Notes: generated by a model from the sequence alone, not told the origin. A DNA stretch of 64,000 nucleotides from Triglochin maritima (GCA_963682175.1 OY821775.1:11318501-11382500), one strand, 5' to 3'; shown: positions 1 to 11,363, counted from the stretch's first letter. Translations and numbers: made by a program.

Positions 1-1138
1 CACATAACTGGTCGAACGCACGCAACTACAAATGGTCGAACCAAGGTCAGGGGCGGTCGACAGTTTAGAAGGTCAACTCCTAAGGTGGTCTACGAGCTGC
101 TGCTCAATCAATACAATACAAATCAAATAAACATCTCATCGGTCGAACAAATGCATCGTTCGACCGAAACCATGGATTTCTGATGTTTCCTCTAAAGCAA
201 CACCGGTTGACCAAAAATACCACCGGTCGAACCAATTATAAGTTAACTCAAACCACCGGTCGAACCAGAGTCAATAGATGGTTCACGCTTTGTCCAAACC
301 AGTCCACAAAGCAACGGTCGAACAAATCAAATAAGTGGTTGACCGTTTAGAAAGTCTAGGACCTAACCGACTTGCTACATGTATAGCTGGTCGAACGGAT
401 CTAAAGGCGGTTTACCGTTTTAATGGTCTATGCCCCTAACCGACTTACCAATAGTGTAACCGGTCGAACGGCAAAGGGATCTTGTTCGACCAAAAGATAA
501 TAGAGCTTGCCTAAAACACACAACTGGTCGATCACCCAAAGGCATCATTCGACCGTTGCAAGGTAGAAACCCACAATTACACTAGCATCGGTCAACCAAA
601 GCACAAGACGGTCAACCGTTATTCAGCAGCATCCTGCTGCACTTCCACCTCCGATGAGCCAAACGGCTACCGTTGGCTAAAGCCATCACTCACACACATT
701 GGGTGAGTCCTAACGAGAAGCTTGACATACCTTTAAGGCTTGAAGAAACCTTAGAAGATCAACTGTGAGTGCTTCCATGCCAACGAGCTTCCTCCGACGA
801 ACTCTAAACCCGAGTGACGATCACGAGATTTCCGACAACTTCACTGAGTTCTTCCTCACTTGCCTTGCTCTCCAACACTCGAGCTTCCAAGAGAGCTAAG
901 AGAGAAACGGATTTAAGGGAGAGATGAGAAAGAGAAAAAGAGAAACGAGTCAAGGGTTTGCTTTTGAACCTCCCCTCACCTCTCATCCAACCAATCACAC
1001 CAAGACACCTATTCCACAACCATCAAATCCAACTTTCCCTCAGCCAATCACAAATCTTCAATCTAACTATTAACTCAAAGATTAGGATTAGTAATAAGAA
1101 CTCAATTAGCCTAATCTAATTAGGATTAGGTTCTTACA
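1..1138 (-). repeat. Truncated gypsy-type LTR with palindrome array
   Basis: This is the end of an LTR lying in antisense orientation and cut by the left window edge. On the minus strand it begins TGTAAGAACCTAATCC at 1138, resembling the TGTTAGATCCTAACCC and TGTTATACCCTAATCC starts of the other gypsy-type LTRs here. A minus-strand AAAGGTATGTC motif at about 722-733 matches the conserved splice-donor-like motif of those LTRs. Positions 1-620 carry many GGTCGAACC, GGTCGACCG and GTTCGACCG variants. No coding sequence is visible. The other end and its target-site duplication are outside the window, so it could be a solo LTR or part of a larger element. Confidence 0.65.
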
Positions 1139-1325
1139 GCAAGTGCAATATCATGTTATATAACCAACAAGTATGAGTCGGCCCAAATGAAAATGTGATT
1201 TCAATTCGTGAACAGAATCACAATCGAGAGGCAAAAGATTCCCACAAGGGAAGCAATGAGTGTGACAATTAAACTTATACTACACTAATTACGCTACTAC
1301 TACGCTCACACACAAAGATGCCTGA

Positions 1326-3092
1326 TGTAACGTCCTCAAACACAGCGGAAAATTTCAATTTAAATCATACAATCAACGAGGACATTACAAAAAGAAATAC
1401 ACACACCGGTGCACCAACATATAATATATATATGTGAATGAGTTTACAAAAGAATGTGATTACATCAAAAGATCATATACATAAAATATACACAAGTAAT
1501 CAGAACCACCTCCAAAGATAAGGAAAGCAGGATCCGGTCTCGAGCGCTCCCTCCGCCACCATCACCACCCACCTAACCTCACTCTCGGCCTGAAAGCAGA
1601 CAATGAATGCCTAAGTTTCCGGAAGGAAACCCAGTATCCCAAACCCTAACACATATATGGACAAAATGAAATATCCAAAGAACCATAAATATCACAACTG
1701 AAACACCCGCTAAGTTCCCGGGACCTCGCTCCCAGCCATAGCCAACAACAACCCGGGTCTCAAGGGTCCTCTCACCCCAACCCCTCAAACACTCGTGCGC
1801 ACAAGGCACCGCCGGTCCAAATCACGGCCAAACAACCCCTTTCTTGCCTCAGTGTTACCGGAGCCACGATTTTGCATCATTCGCTGGAGCCACGACTTTG
1901 CCTCAATTGCCGGAGCCATGGTGACAGTTATCACAACAACCTCCACGTGTCACTACTAATCACTATAGGGCCGGCCTGTCGGTCCGTCGCCCCAAAAGGG
2001 CCGGTGAACCCGTCACCTTCTAGCCAATCAATAGTAACACACACACACACACCAAAACAGTGCAAAACGGTCGAACCAAATCTGTCTTTCGGTCGACCGA
2101 TCCTCACCTAGAGAACTGACCTAACCGAAAAACCCGCCAAACGGTCGACCGACAAAGGGGGCCCGGTCGACCGAAAAGCACCAGTAGAAAATCATTTTCG
2201 CAAACCAAGTTCAAACGGTCGGACGACCCAGCATCTCCGGTCGACCGAAAACCTCGAGTACAAAACCTCCAACAAATCACATTACACGGTCGAACCACAA
2301 AACACTATCGGTCAACCGAAATCCACCAGTGCAAATCCTTCGACCAAAACATTCTACACGGTCGACCGAATCCTCACTTCGGGTCGACCGGACATTAAGT
2401 CACTTAAGTTATCGGTCGGAAGAGTCAAACTGGCGGTCGACCGTTTAGATGGTCAACGCCCCAACCGACCTACAACAGTACTTTCGGTCGACCGGCAAAG
2501 GGTCCCGTTCGACCGAAAATACCCAGAGCCTCAATCTCTCGATAGACTTGTACCACCGGTCGACCACCACGAAGGTAGCGTTCGACCGGTGCGAGAGATT
2601 TTGCCCAAAATACACTATAACCGGTCGACCGAACCCATACACCGGTCGACCGTTTACAGTTCAGAAACTGTTGTGCAGGTCCGACGAGCCAATTGGCCTA
2701 CCGTCGACCGCTCCCACTCCCACACTAATAATAGGTGAGCTTGAAAGCAAGCTTGACATACCTTAAGGCTTGAAGAAGCTTTCGAAGAAACCACGGCGAG
2801 CGCTTCCTCGCGAAACCTCTTGCAACGACGATCCTCGCTCCTCCGGCGACTCCAACAACAACTCTCGTGCTCTCCGATCACCACCCAACGCCGACCTTCC
2901 ACTTGCTATCGAGAGAGACGAGTCTAGAGAGAGAGAGAGTGAGTGAGAGTGATGAAATCGTGAGAGAGAGAGAGAGAGTAAAACCCAAACCTTATATACT
3001 TTTCTTCCACTCGATCTCAGTCGTCCATCTCAATCCATCACTAATCCTCCCCTAAACACAATTAAAACATAAGTAAGGATTAGGGTATAACA
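1326..3092 (-). repeat. Solo LTR, gypsy type (copy 1), with target-site duplication
   Basis: The LTR is bounded by TGTAACGTCC on the left and GGTATAACA on the right, giving TG...CA ends on either strand. It is flanked by the direct repeat CCTGA (1321-1325 and 3093-3097), so it is a complete solo LTR of 1767 bp. Read on the minus strand it has a TATA-like box (plus-strand CCTTATATA, about 2991-2999). It also has a donor-like AAG|GTATG (GT at 2760-2761) and an acceptor-like TTTCAG|G (AG at 1590-1591). A dense array of CGGTCGACCG-type palindromes lies at about 2065-2710. It is close to the solo LTR at 50948-52755 and related to the LTRs of the intact element at 17920-25682. Confidence 0.9.
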
Positions 3093-4256
3093 CCTGAACT
3101 AAACAATTATGAAAGCCCCCAAAGGAGTGGAGCAACGACCAACAAGAATATTGTAAGATACGATGAGTATGTCGATTAAGAGTGGTGAGTGAGCATATGT
3201 TGCATGTATATGCACATGTGAGTAGGAAGAAGCATGACAGATGTGGCAAATATTTATCAAACTAAAACTAACATCATCCAACAATTTGCTTCCATTATCC
3301 ATACAAATTTACATCTTTGTCCAATTAAGCCTGGGTGCGTCTAGTCTAAAACGTGGGGCAAAACTTATCAAAAAGTAGAGCAACAAGTTCAATTACATGA
3401 ATCACACATACAAGCACAAGCAATTCCATATTAAACAAGTAGAATGAACTGCAAATACTAAGCCTAAGAAACATACAAGGTGAAAGATTATCAAAACATG
3501 CAAGCATCAAACTTAAACCTTGATCTATGCATATCCATATGAAACCCAACACACCAAAACTAAGATTCACACACATAATAAACATCACTTGTGGAACCTA
3601 ACATACCAACATTACGATCTACATCACTTGTGGTTGTGGTGTACGTGCTCGATAGTTCGAACCAGTCACATAGCTTTCAATATTTTTGTATACGGTGGAA
3701 TTTGTAGTTACAAATTCTAATTTTCGTCTGGCCTTAGTTTTGAGTTGCGCAACGTTCTGATAAATAGAAAGATTAATTATAGTTTATCTCCCGAACTATG
3801 TTGTAATTTCACGGGACTATTTTGGTTCGAATGACAAGGTTCATTCATATATGTTTTAAATTTCAGATGAACAAGACGTCCCAACTTCATACACCAAATT
3901 ATAGAGGTAGATACAAATATATGTGAAATTAGTTCCATATTGGAAGAAATAATATACAAAACATACAAGAACAAGAAAGGTTCAACGTTTCCATGCCAAA
4001 GATTAGTGGGAGGTTTGTTGGCTCTATCCTGCAACCACCACTTGTCTCTGTCTTTCCCTCCAGCAATATCAGATGAGAACAAACCTTGGAGAAACATAAA
4101 CAAATTAACAAAAGACACAGTGTGATGTAATCATATCATCATGACTGCATAACTCCACTGCAATCATTCACTCGCATCTGCCAATCGGCAATAGGGAACA
4201 AAACTTTATGGGAAATCAAAGATGAAAGAACCAATCGTCATCTTCATCTTAAAAAA
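3093..4256. other. Intergenic DNA downstream of UGT-A
   Basis: No gene is recognised. The part from about 3860 resembles the 3' flank of UGT-B (about 26210-26720). Shared blocks include a stretch ending TTTCAGATG plus A, and a stretch containing GAGAACAAACC followed by AAACATAAACAAA. This marks the downstream side of the segmental duplication that made UGT-A and UGT-B. Several short open frames on both strands look accidental. Confidence 0.5.
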
Positions 4257-5013
4257 TAGTTATTTGTTGTTGGAATTGGAATTGTGCGTCTTTCGACTAT
4301 TTACTTAAGTGTACCTACATGTCGATGTTATTTGTTTGGGTACACATCTGTTATCAATGAGACTTACTCCGTTGTAACCACTCTGTTATGAATTTTGCAA
4401 TTTACCCATTTTAAATATAAAAATATCTTTAATGTTAAATAAAAAACACAAAAACTGAAAACATCTTTCCCTTTCTCTCTCATGTTCTCTCTCTCCTCTC
4501 TACAAATCTCACTTTCTCTCTCTAGTCTCTCCCTTCAGTCCTATCTCTAGTCTCTCATTGTCTCTCTTCTCTCTCTCCTCTCTCTAGTCTATTTGCTTTC
4601 CACAATTTTCTCCTCTTTCTTTGGTCCACTCTCTCACTTCAGTCTCTCTCTTCTCCTCACTTTTCTCCTCTCTCTCTGTAGTGAAGAAGATAGGTTAGAG
4701 AGAGAGATTTGGAGAGAGAAGATAAAGAAAAGAGAGAACGGTAGAGAGAGAGGAGAAAGAAAGAGAGATTTGGAAAGATGAGAGAGAAGGGAGAGAGAAA
4801 GGGAGAAAGATTTTCATTTTTTATTTTTTATTTAACATTAAGTACATCTTTAAAATTTTATGAGGTAAATTCTAAAATTCATAACTATACGGTTACGACG
4901 TTATAACGGAATGAGTCTTATTGACTTACCCAAACAAATAACATTGACATATAGGTACATTCAAACAAATAGTCAAAAATCAGGTACAAAACCAAATTAC
5001 CCAACGAACACTA
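4257..5013. mobile_element. Fold-back MITE with CT/GA-rich core
   Basis: The outer arms (about 4257-4445 and 4840-5013) are imperfect inverted repeats of each other. Both carry ATGTTATTTGTTTGGGTA-like and TTTAATGTTAAAT-like blocks in opposite orientation. The core is CT-rich at about 4470-4590 and becomes GA-rich at about 4690-4815, so the whole element can fold on itself. The UGT-B 3' flank has the same surrounding sequence without this DNA (about 26700-26725), which is an empty site. A-rich flanks make the exact ends and target-site duplication uncertain. It has no coding capacity. Confidence 0.7.
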
Positions 5014-5170
5014 GAAAAACAAACACTATTTATTCATGATTGCAAAACTTTCTTGCATATTTACCGTCCTTTTAACGTAGTACAGCTGCAACCACACTTG
5101 TTGAAAACTTAAACAAACCGTCATCAAATTATTAATACTAAAAATGACAACAACTACAAACTTGATCATT

Positions 5171-6583
5171 TCATACAGCATGAGAATTGGATATCCATTT
5201 GGTGACAACCTCATCAAGGGCAATGGAGGAAGACCCACCTTCTCCTAATGCCTTGGAAGCTTCTTCCTTCAGCTCTTTCACTTTGGCTCTAATCTTCTTC
5301 CCTTCTTCTCCCTCCATCAATTCCTTCACTACTCTTTCCACCTCTTCTTTCTTAACTAATCCTTCTTCCTCCTTCACTCTTATTGCAACCTTTGCGTCCT
5401 CAGACAAAAGAACAGAGTTCATCTTCTGCTCCGCGTATAACGGCCACGCGATCATCGGCACACCATGCACTACGCTCTCCAACGTCGAGTTCCACCCGCA
5501 GTGGGTCAAGAATCCCCCGGTGGCCTCGTGCTTCAGCACGGCCACTTGTGGAGCCCACGACGGAACTACCATCCCAACTTCTTTGGTTCTCTCGAGGAAA
5601 CCCTCAGGTAAGAAAGCGAAGGGGTCTTCCTTGCTCATGGGGCTGAAGAACGACTCGTCCGTCTTGCTCGGGCTTCGAACCACCCACAAGAATCTGCATC
5701 CGCTCGACTCCAGACCGTTGGCCAACTCGGTAAGTTGGACAACCGAAAGGGTCCCACCACTTCCGAAAGACACGAAAAGCACGGACGACCTAGGTTGCCT
5801 GTCAAGCCAACCCAGACATTCCGAGTCGGACTCCTGATCGGAACCGGATCGGATAAGCGGTCCAACCGGGTAAATTCGCGGACCGTTTTGACCCGGCTGG
5901 GTCAGTGCTTGGATGGCTCCTGGCTCTATCGCATTGAAGCTATTCTCCAGTATTCCCTCCGCCAGAGGATAGCGGCCCATGTGGTGTACGAGCCACATGT
6001 GGGCGTCGTTCTTCCGGTCCTGCGCCGGGTCTAAGAGCTCGCTCCCGTGGATGGGGACACACCCTGGGAGTCGAATCGGCTCGGGAAGGTCCCTGTATTC
6101 GGAGTCTGTGCTCCTCATGATTGGCGGCAAGTGATGGAAGAGACTCAAACACATGGCGGTTGACGGGAAGAATATGTAGTGTGGGACCCCGAGCTCCTTC
6201 GCCACGTCAAACGCGTCCGTTCCGAAAAGGTCAACAACAAGAGCCACTAGTCGTTTGTTGCGTTGGAGATCGGACACGACATCGCGAAGAGCAGGAAGAG
6301 AGCGGAGGACGACGTGAGACACGATGGTCTCTACCTTGGCGGTCGAGGGGAGGTCGTGGAGGTCGGGTGTGGGGAGTTGAACGCTTTGGATGGACTCGGG
6401 TAGGGAGTCGAGGAAGATTTTGACTTTTGGGGAGGTGTCGGTGACGAGAAAGGTGACGGTGAAGCCGTAGCGGCTGGCGAGGAGCTTCGCAAACTCGCTT
6501 AGGGGGATCAGGTGGCCCATCCCCGGTGAGGGGAGGATGGCCACATGAGGTGCCACAGATGGTTGGAGTTTTTGTCCTTCCAT
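5171..6583 (-). CDS. UDP-glycosyltransferase, UGT72B type (UGT-A)
   Basis: A 470-residue, intronless family 1 glycosyltransferase, expected to move glucose from UDP-glucose to phenolic acceptors such as monolignols or hydroquinone-like compounds in the cytosol. The N-terminal acceptor domain has PSPGMGHLIP, with the likely catalytic His24, and VVDLFGTDAFDVA with its partner Asp near residue 123. The PSPG sugar-donor box runs from W343 to Q386 (starts WAPQVAVLKHE, contains HCGWNST, ends YAEQ). I chose the ATG at 6583 because UGT-B and UGT-C start at the same point and a TATA box lies about 90 bp upstream. No signal peptide or membrane segment is visible. The 3' 650 bp appear identical to UGT-B, suggesting recent gene conversion. 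The family is certain, the acceptor is not. Confidence 0.95.
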   Translation of the reverse strand: MEGQKLQPSVAPHVAILPSPGMGHLIPLSEFAKLLASRYGFTVTFLVTDTSPKVKIFLDSLPESIQSVQLPTPDLHDLPSTAKVETIVSHVVLRSLPALRDVVSDLQRNKRLVALVVDLFGTDAFDVAKELGVPHYIFFPSTAMCLSLFHHLPPIMRSTDSEYRDLPEPIRLPGCVPIHGSELLDPAQDRKNDAHMWLVHHMGRYPLAEGILENSFNAIEPGAIQALTQPGQNGPRIYPVGPLIRSGSDQESDSECLGWLDRQPRSSVLFVSFGSGGTLSVVQLTELANGLESSGCRFLWVVRSPSKTDESFFSPMSKEDPFAFLPEGFLERTKEVGMVVPSWAPQVAVLKHEATGGFLTHCGWNSTLESVVHGVPMIAWPLYAEQKMNSVLLSEDAKVAIRVKEEEGLVKKEEVERVVKELMEGEEGKKIRAKVKELKEEASKALGEGGSSSIALDEVVTKWISNSHAV

Positions 6584-6670
6584 AGTGGAGAAGTGAATCG
6601 AATTCGGTTGATAATTGAGGTGGTGGTGGTGGTCAGGTGGGGGTATCTCTACGTTAAGGGAGGTGTTCAA

Positions 6671-6678
6671 TATATATA
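6671..6678 (-). promoter_or_regulatory. TATA box of UGT-A
   Basis: TATATATA lies about 90 bp upstream of the UGT-A start codon on the minus strand. The same arrangement, followed upstream by a GAGAAGTTGAC-like block, is found at about 31312-31335 for UGT-B, where transposons now separate it from the gene. The conserved position supports a real core promoter. Position 6654-6656 (TTA) is the empty counterpart of the Harbinger insertion site in UGT-B. Confidence 0.75.
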
Positions 6679-6727
6679 GAAAGAAAAGAGAAGTTGACAG
6701 CGATGTTTTTAGTTTATGCAGAACCAA

Positions 6728-8594
6728 TTTTTGAATTTGATTGGTAGCTAGAAAGCCAACATGGAGATACTGATGGTTACGTAACCAAAAAAATCCAATT
6801 AAAATTTGCTTCTGGTCGGTTTTTAATTACAATATTTCGTTTGGAGTCTAGTACGTACCCATTCCCAGGAGAAGAACTTCAATTTAGTGGGCAAACTCTA
6901 CCTTATATTTCATTTACATCATGCAGTCTTCCGAATCTTGACCTGTAAATTGGGGAAAGGTTAACGTTCAATTTTAAAAGTTGAACTTATACATGAAAAA
7001 ATGGAACCAAATTTAAATTATTTATTTTAGCTTGTTATGGGTTTGAAGTTCTTTGTAAATCAGCTTAGTTACTACCAAATTCTTGATTCCAAATGGAAGT
7101 AGGTAGACATGTCTCCAAATTTCTTCTCCTCGATATCTACCGGTCCTTTTAAGTTCTAGAACACTTGACTTCACGTGGAAATCTAGAAGACCTTGATTGA
7201 TTGGCCGGCGAGGAGCATCAGAAGATGCTGCAATAAGAGAGAAATTGAAGGCCCTCCGAGTTAGACTGTACTTCTGAAATTTTTAATGTTTTGTTTTGGT
7301 AGTCCAAGGTATACTCATGTGGCTGAATTGTTTAAGCTGTGATTGAGTTTCTAGAAGGCCTCCACAATAAATTCCTTCGAGGGGTGACTGCATTTTTAAG
7401 CTATGAATATGTAGGTGTCCTTGGCTCTTGCTGATAAATCCCTTTGAGGCCGGGTTAAATGTTGCGATCCTAAGATGAAATTATTTGTTGAGCTGTAGTA
7501 CGATTCTCAAGTCTAGCTTATACATATCATATCTTTACTTAACTAAACAAAGAACATTTACAACCCCAACGTTATATTCGATCATAATATACTTAAACAT
7601 AGTACAACACAAGTCACTAACTCAAAGAAGAGATCATTTTCCATAATTAGAACTAAAATTTGACATATTTCTTTCATCATCTTTCTTCATTCTTTGTAAT
7701 GCATCTTGAAATGTCTTACCTGGCGAGAAACCTCAACCCATTTTATGTTCCATCACTAGGATCCACATCTATGTGATAGCATAAATGTAATCAATAACAA
7801 TTATAATTATCATTTGTCGCAGAGCCTCGTAAAACAATTACTTAGAGTTAGGTTGCTTAATTTATAGATGCAACTACCTATGAATTGCCGACATAATTCG
7901 TATCACCTCTAGTATCTTATGTGACTTGAATGAATTACCGATATAACATGTATCCTTTGAATTAAGGACATCATTCACGATTCGAGATTCTAGATATGGC
8001 TCACAAGTCACATGCACCCAAGGGGTGTAGCAGTTTGTTCCATCGTCAAACAAGATTGTAGAGGTAGCTCCTTACTAATTAAGGATGTAGCACTAAGTTC
8101 CTGTAAAGTATTGACGTTTTCTTTTAACTTTGGGGTTATTTTTGATATCACCCCCCCCCCCCCCCCCCCCATTTGCTCAGATAGTTTGGGGGTACTCTAA
8201 CCCTACATTTGGTTGCCCCCTTTTGGTAGTGAAGAGTGTGTGAGTGGGGGAGAGAAATGAGCTCATTGGATCCTCACCGTAGCTTTACGGAGCCTCGCTG
8301 GAGCTAGTCTAAGCTCACCGGAGCAAGTTGTGGGTCCGTCGGAGCTCACTAGGAAGTTTCATCGGAGTTTGTATCAAGCTTGGAGAGGAGTGTTTGGTTT
8401 TTTCCTAAGGTATGCCTTGGGTCTCACTAGAGTCAACCTCTTCTTGGTTTCTTGATTCAAAGGAATAGATCTTATAGGAGTTAAAGAAGCTTTGGAAGTT
8501 CTTATACCTTGGATTTCAAGTTGACAGTGATTTCAAGTTGAGATTTGGAAGGGGATGACCTTTACGTGCTTTTCCTTGTGTGAGTTTTATGGAT
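6728..8594. other. Intergenic DNA upstream of UGT-A
   Basis: No gene is recognised. The first roughly 130 bp resemble the displaced UGT-B upstream region near 31380-31510. A run of 20 C residues lies at 8151-8170. From about 8220 the sequence becomes less AT-rich and contains CTAAGGTATGCC at about 8405. That is like the donor-like motif of the gypsy-type LTRs, so a fragment of such an LTR may lie here, broken by the gag-only retrotransposon that starts at 8600. That last point is weak. Confidence 0.4.
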
Positions 8595-8599
8595 GAGAG

Positions 8600-10142
8600 T
8601 GTTGGCTTTTTGGCCTTAATCTATGTTTTGATGATTTAATTAACCTAATCTTAATTATGATGATGTAGAGTAGCACACATATTGCATTGCATATATATAG
8701 TATTGTGCTAACCTCTACAGGTGATCAAGACTCATGGAAGGAAGGAAATCAAGTCAAGATTTGTAATAAAGCTAAATGAAAACTTGTAATCTTGATTTTA
8801 TTTTGAGTCTTAGGAACATGTGTAAATTGAGCATACAAGAGTTGAAAACCAATCACATACACAATAGGTTCCCTATAGAAGTCACACACGAAATTTCACA
8901 TTATTTGGACTTCATTAGATCACCCAAACCTTAGTCGGAAATCACTTATAAACTTAAACCCAGATTTCATGTGTGAACCGGTCGACCGAACCAGTTCTCA
9001 GTTCGACCGGTTTATAACAGACTCTCCACAGTGATTTTACCGAACTCTACCGGTCGACCGGCTCTACCTTTTCGGTCGACCGATCCCGGATTTTAATATG
9101 GCCGTTTTTCTTGTCGTATTCCTATAACGGTCGTATTCGTATAAAACAAAACTTAACCCCAAAAAACATTCGGTAACCGGTCGAACGAAGACCTTGTTTC
9201 GGTCGACCGGTTGAACATATTTTCAGAAACCAAATTCCCTGCTATCGGTCGACACATTTCTCGTTCGACCGATTGACCTTTGTCTCAACCGAATCCCCTT
9301 ATCGGTCGACCGCCCCATACTTTGGTTCGACCGATTCACTTAAGTAGAGTTAAGTTCTAGCTCGTTTGTCCGACCGAATATTCTTTTGTTCGACCGTTCT
9401 CTTTGAAATCATGTCAACGGTCGACCGGTTTACTAGTTTCGGTCGACCAGTTCTGGACAGATTTGCAGCCCGATTTTCTGCTTTGTGTATCTTGCACAAA
9501 ACCCAATCAAATCTATCCCCAACGGCTAGAATACCTTAGGAGCTTATAAATAGAGGATCAAGACTTGTTGTTAAAACAACTCTCCAACTCCAATTGTCCC
9601 AACTCATTAGAGAGAAACCTCAATCCTCAAAGCTCCCATTTCTACACTCTTTAAGCCTAAACTTCACACATTTGATCATATACTCATCCTACTCAAAGTG
9701 TGCTCAATTAGAGAGTGAATCCCACTCAAGGTTACATTTGTTGTAAAGAGAGCAAGGGTCTTGGTGAAAGCCCAAGACAAGAAGCAAGGATTTCGGTGAA
9801 AGCCCGAAGTGATTCTCTCGGTTTGTGAGAGGTGGTGCCAAGCTCGGCGAGGGTTGTTCGCGAGCTTGAAGACTTGTAAACGGCGTTGCTCCCGGCCCGG
9901 AACGGGGAGGCATAGTGAAGACGCAAGAGGGGCTCGAACGGAGATTCGAGAGGGGCTTGCAAGAGAGGACGTAGGCGCGGCCGAACCTCTGTAAAACCGA
10001 CGTGTCTTCTTTGTGGTTTGCATTACTTTCTACTTGTGTTTGATTTAGTTTAATTTCCGCTGCATTTCTTTGATCGATCAACCAAGTAGTTAATTAGGGC
10101 TTAAATAGTGATTAGTGGACCCATAACCCACACGATCCTACA
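8600..10142 (+). repeat. 5' LTR of the gag-only element
   Basis: The LTR runs from TGTTGGCTTTTTGG to ATCCTACA, 1543 bp. The U3 part has about 14 copies of the GGTCGACC-type palindrome between 8979 and 9445, mostly in pairs about 21 bp apart. A TATA box (TATAAATA) follows at 9545-9552. The region after the TATA box has open frames of 115-125 codons on the minus strand. They are repeated exactly in the other LTR and I do not consider them genes. Confidence 0.93.
9545..9552 (+). promoter_or_regulatory. LTR promoter TATA box
   Basis: TATAAATA followed by GAGG lies about 100 bp downstream of the last palindrome of the array. The same box is in the 3' LTR (12937-12944) and in the related solo LTR (47351-47358), so the order palindrome array then TATA box is conserved in this family. 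Confidence 0.7.
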
Positions 10143-10144
10143 TT

Positions 10145-10156
10145 TGGTATCAGAGC
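10145..10156 (+). other. Primer-binding site (initiator Met-tRNA type)
   Basis: TGGTATCAGAGC lies two bases after the 5' LTR and is the usual plant retrotransposon priming site complementary to the 3' end of initiator methionine tRNA. The same motif is found after the 5' LTR of the gypsy element at 20048-20059. Confidence 0.88.
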
Positions 10157-10193
10157 CTTGTTCGTTAATTTTGTTCTTAATCGATAAATTAAC

Positions 10194-11363
10194 ATGGCTC
10201 TTAATGCATCCACACCTTTAGAATCTTGTAAACCACCACACTTTGATGGAAATAATTTTGTTTCATGGAAAAGTAAAATGATATCATTTATTAAATCCAT
10301 GAACATTAACATGTGGTTTATGATTCAAACTCCATATGAATCACCTAGATATGATTTTAGTAAATGGAGTTTAGAAGATGAAAAAAATGCATTCCTAAAT
10401 GCTAAGGCTATGAATGTCATATTTTGTGCATTAGGAGATGAACTTTTTAATGTTGTTTGCTCATGTGATAGTGCTTATTCAATATGGCAAACATTAGAAA
10501 AGAATTTTGGTGAAGGAGATTCACCAACCGGGAAGAAGGGAGAAGCAAATCCTAAGGATGTAGCTCAAGCAAAGAAAATGGAGATTAACTCAACATCTTC
10601 ATCATCATTAAGCTCATCCGATGGAGAAAGTGAAGATGAGGTATCCTCTAGCTCTTCTTCAAGTAGTAGTTCAAAAGATAATGCCCATGATTTTAATGAA
10701 CTACAAAATGCATTTCAAAGATTATTTGAAAAATATAAAGAACTTCACAAGACTAATCAATTAGCAAATGAGCAAATCCATGATCTTAAATGTCAAAATG
10801 CATCTATCTTAGATGATAAAGTTGATTTGCTTGCTAAAATTGAAGTTCTAACTTTAGAGAATGCATGCTTGAAGGAAGAAAATTTAAATGTTAAGAATAC
10901 ATCATCTCATGCAATTGATAGTCATATGCTAGAAATTGACACTAATGACTTGCTTATTAAACTTGATAAATCTCATTTAGAAAGCAAACAATTATTACAT
11001 GACTTAAATTGCATGAATGAAAAGGTTGCAAACTTAGAGATTCACATGCTTAACATGAATGAAAAGCATAATTCTATGATTAAAAATCTAAATTGCTTAA
11101 ATGAATCTCTAGCAACTAAAAACAGTGAACTTAATGTCTTAAATGAAAATTTGTCAAATAAATTGCATAAGTTCACACATGGCAATAAAAACAATTTTTA
11201 TGTTAAAAACTTTCCTATTCAAATTAATGTTAAACATAATTTTGCCATGAAAAAGAAAGTAAGTGTAGAGGTACCAAAATCAACTTGGATTTGGGTACCA
11301 AAAGCTAAACTTAATGGACCCAAGCAAAAATGGGTACCAAAATCTACACTTGTAGGAGCTTGA
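10194..11363 (+). CDS. Gag-like protein of copia type, pol-less element
   Basis: A 389-residue protein starting 52 bp after the LTR. Residues 10-105 resemble the gag N-terminal domain of plant Ty1/copia polyproteins (PHFDGNNFVSWKSKM, then SIWQTLEKNFGE). A serine and acid-rich stretch follows (about 133-160), then a long stretch likely to form coiled coil (about 165-330), then WIWVPK and QKWVPK near the end, as found in copia polyproteins before integrase. The usual CCHC zinc knuckle is absent, and the frame stops before any protease. The protein may assemble particles or carry the RNA for an autonomous partner. The open frame in a young element suggests it was functional until recently. Confidence 0.82.
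   Translation: MALNASTPLESCKPPHFDGNNFVSWKSKMISFIKSMNINMWFMIQTPYESPRYDFSKWSLEDEKNAFLNAKAMNVIFCALGDELFNVVCSCDSAYSIWQTLEKNFGEGDSPTGKKGEANPKDVAQAKKMEINSTSSSSLSSSDGESEDEVSSSSSSSSSSKDNAHDFNELQNAFQRLFEKYKELHKTNQLANEQIHDLKCQNASILDDKVDLLAKIEVLTLENACLKEENLNVKNTSSHAIDSHMLEIDTNDLLIKLDKSHLESKQLLHDLNCMNEKVANLEIHMLNMNEKHNSMIKNLNCLNESLATKNSELNVLNENLSNKLHKFTHGNKNNFYVKNFPIQINVKHNFAMKKKVSVEVPKSTWIWVPKAKLNGPKQKWVPKSTLVGA

Noticed and set aside
1..620. CRISPR-like array of GGTCGA repeats
   Set aside because: The repeats are only about 8-10 bp, variable and palindromic, in plant LTRs. Neither repeat length nor context fits CRISPR.
5187..5837. Long plus-strand open frame (about 216 codons), repeated at 26967-27551
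   Set aside because: It lies opposite the UGT-A and UGT-B coding strands. Its conservation follows from that of the UGT genes.
6584..6727. N-terminal extension of UGT-A before the ATG at 6583
   Set aside because: The extension has no ATG, contains the TATA box and leader, and the paralogues start at the same Met as used here.
9676..10081. Open frames of 115-125 codons on the minus strand, repeated at 13068-13473
   Set aside because: They lie in both LTRs of one retrotransposon and are identical because the LTRs are. They show no family motif and oppose the direction of the LTR.
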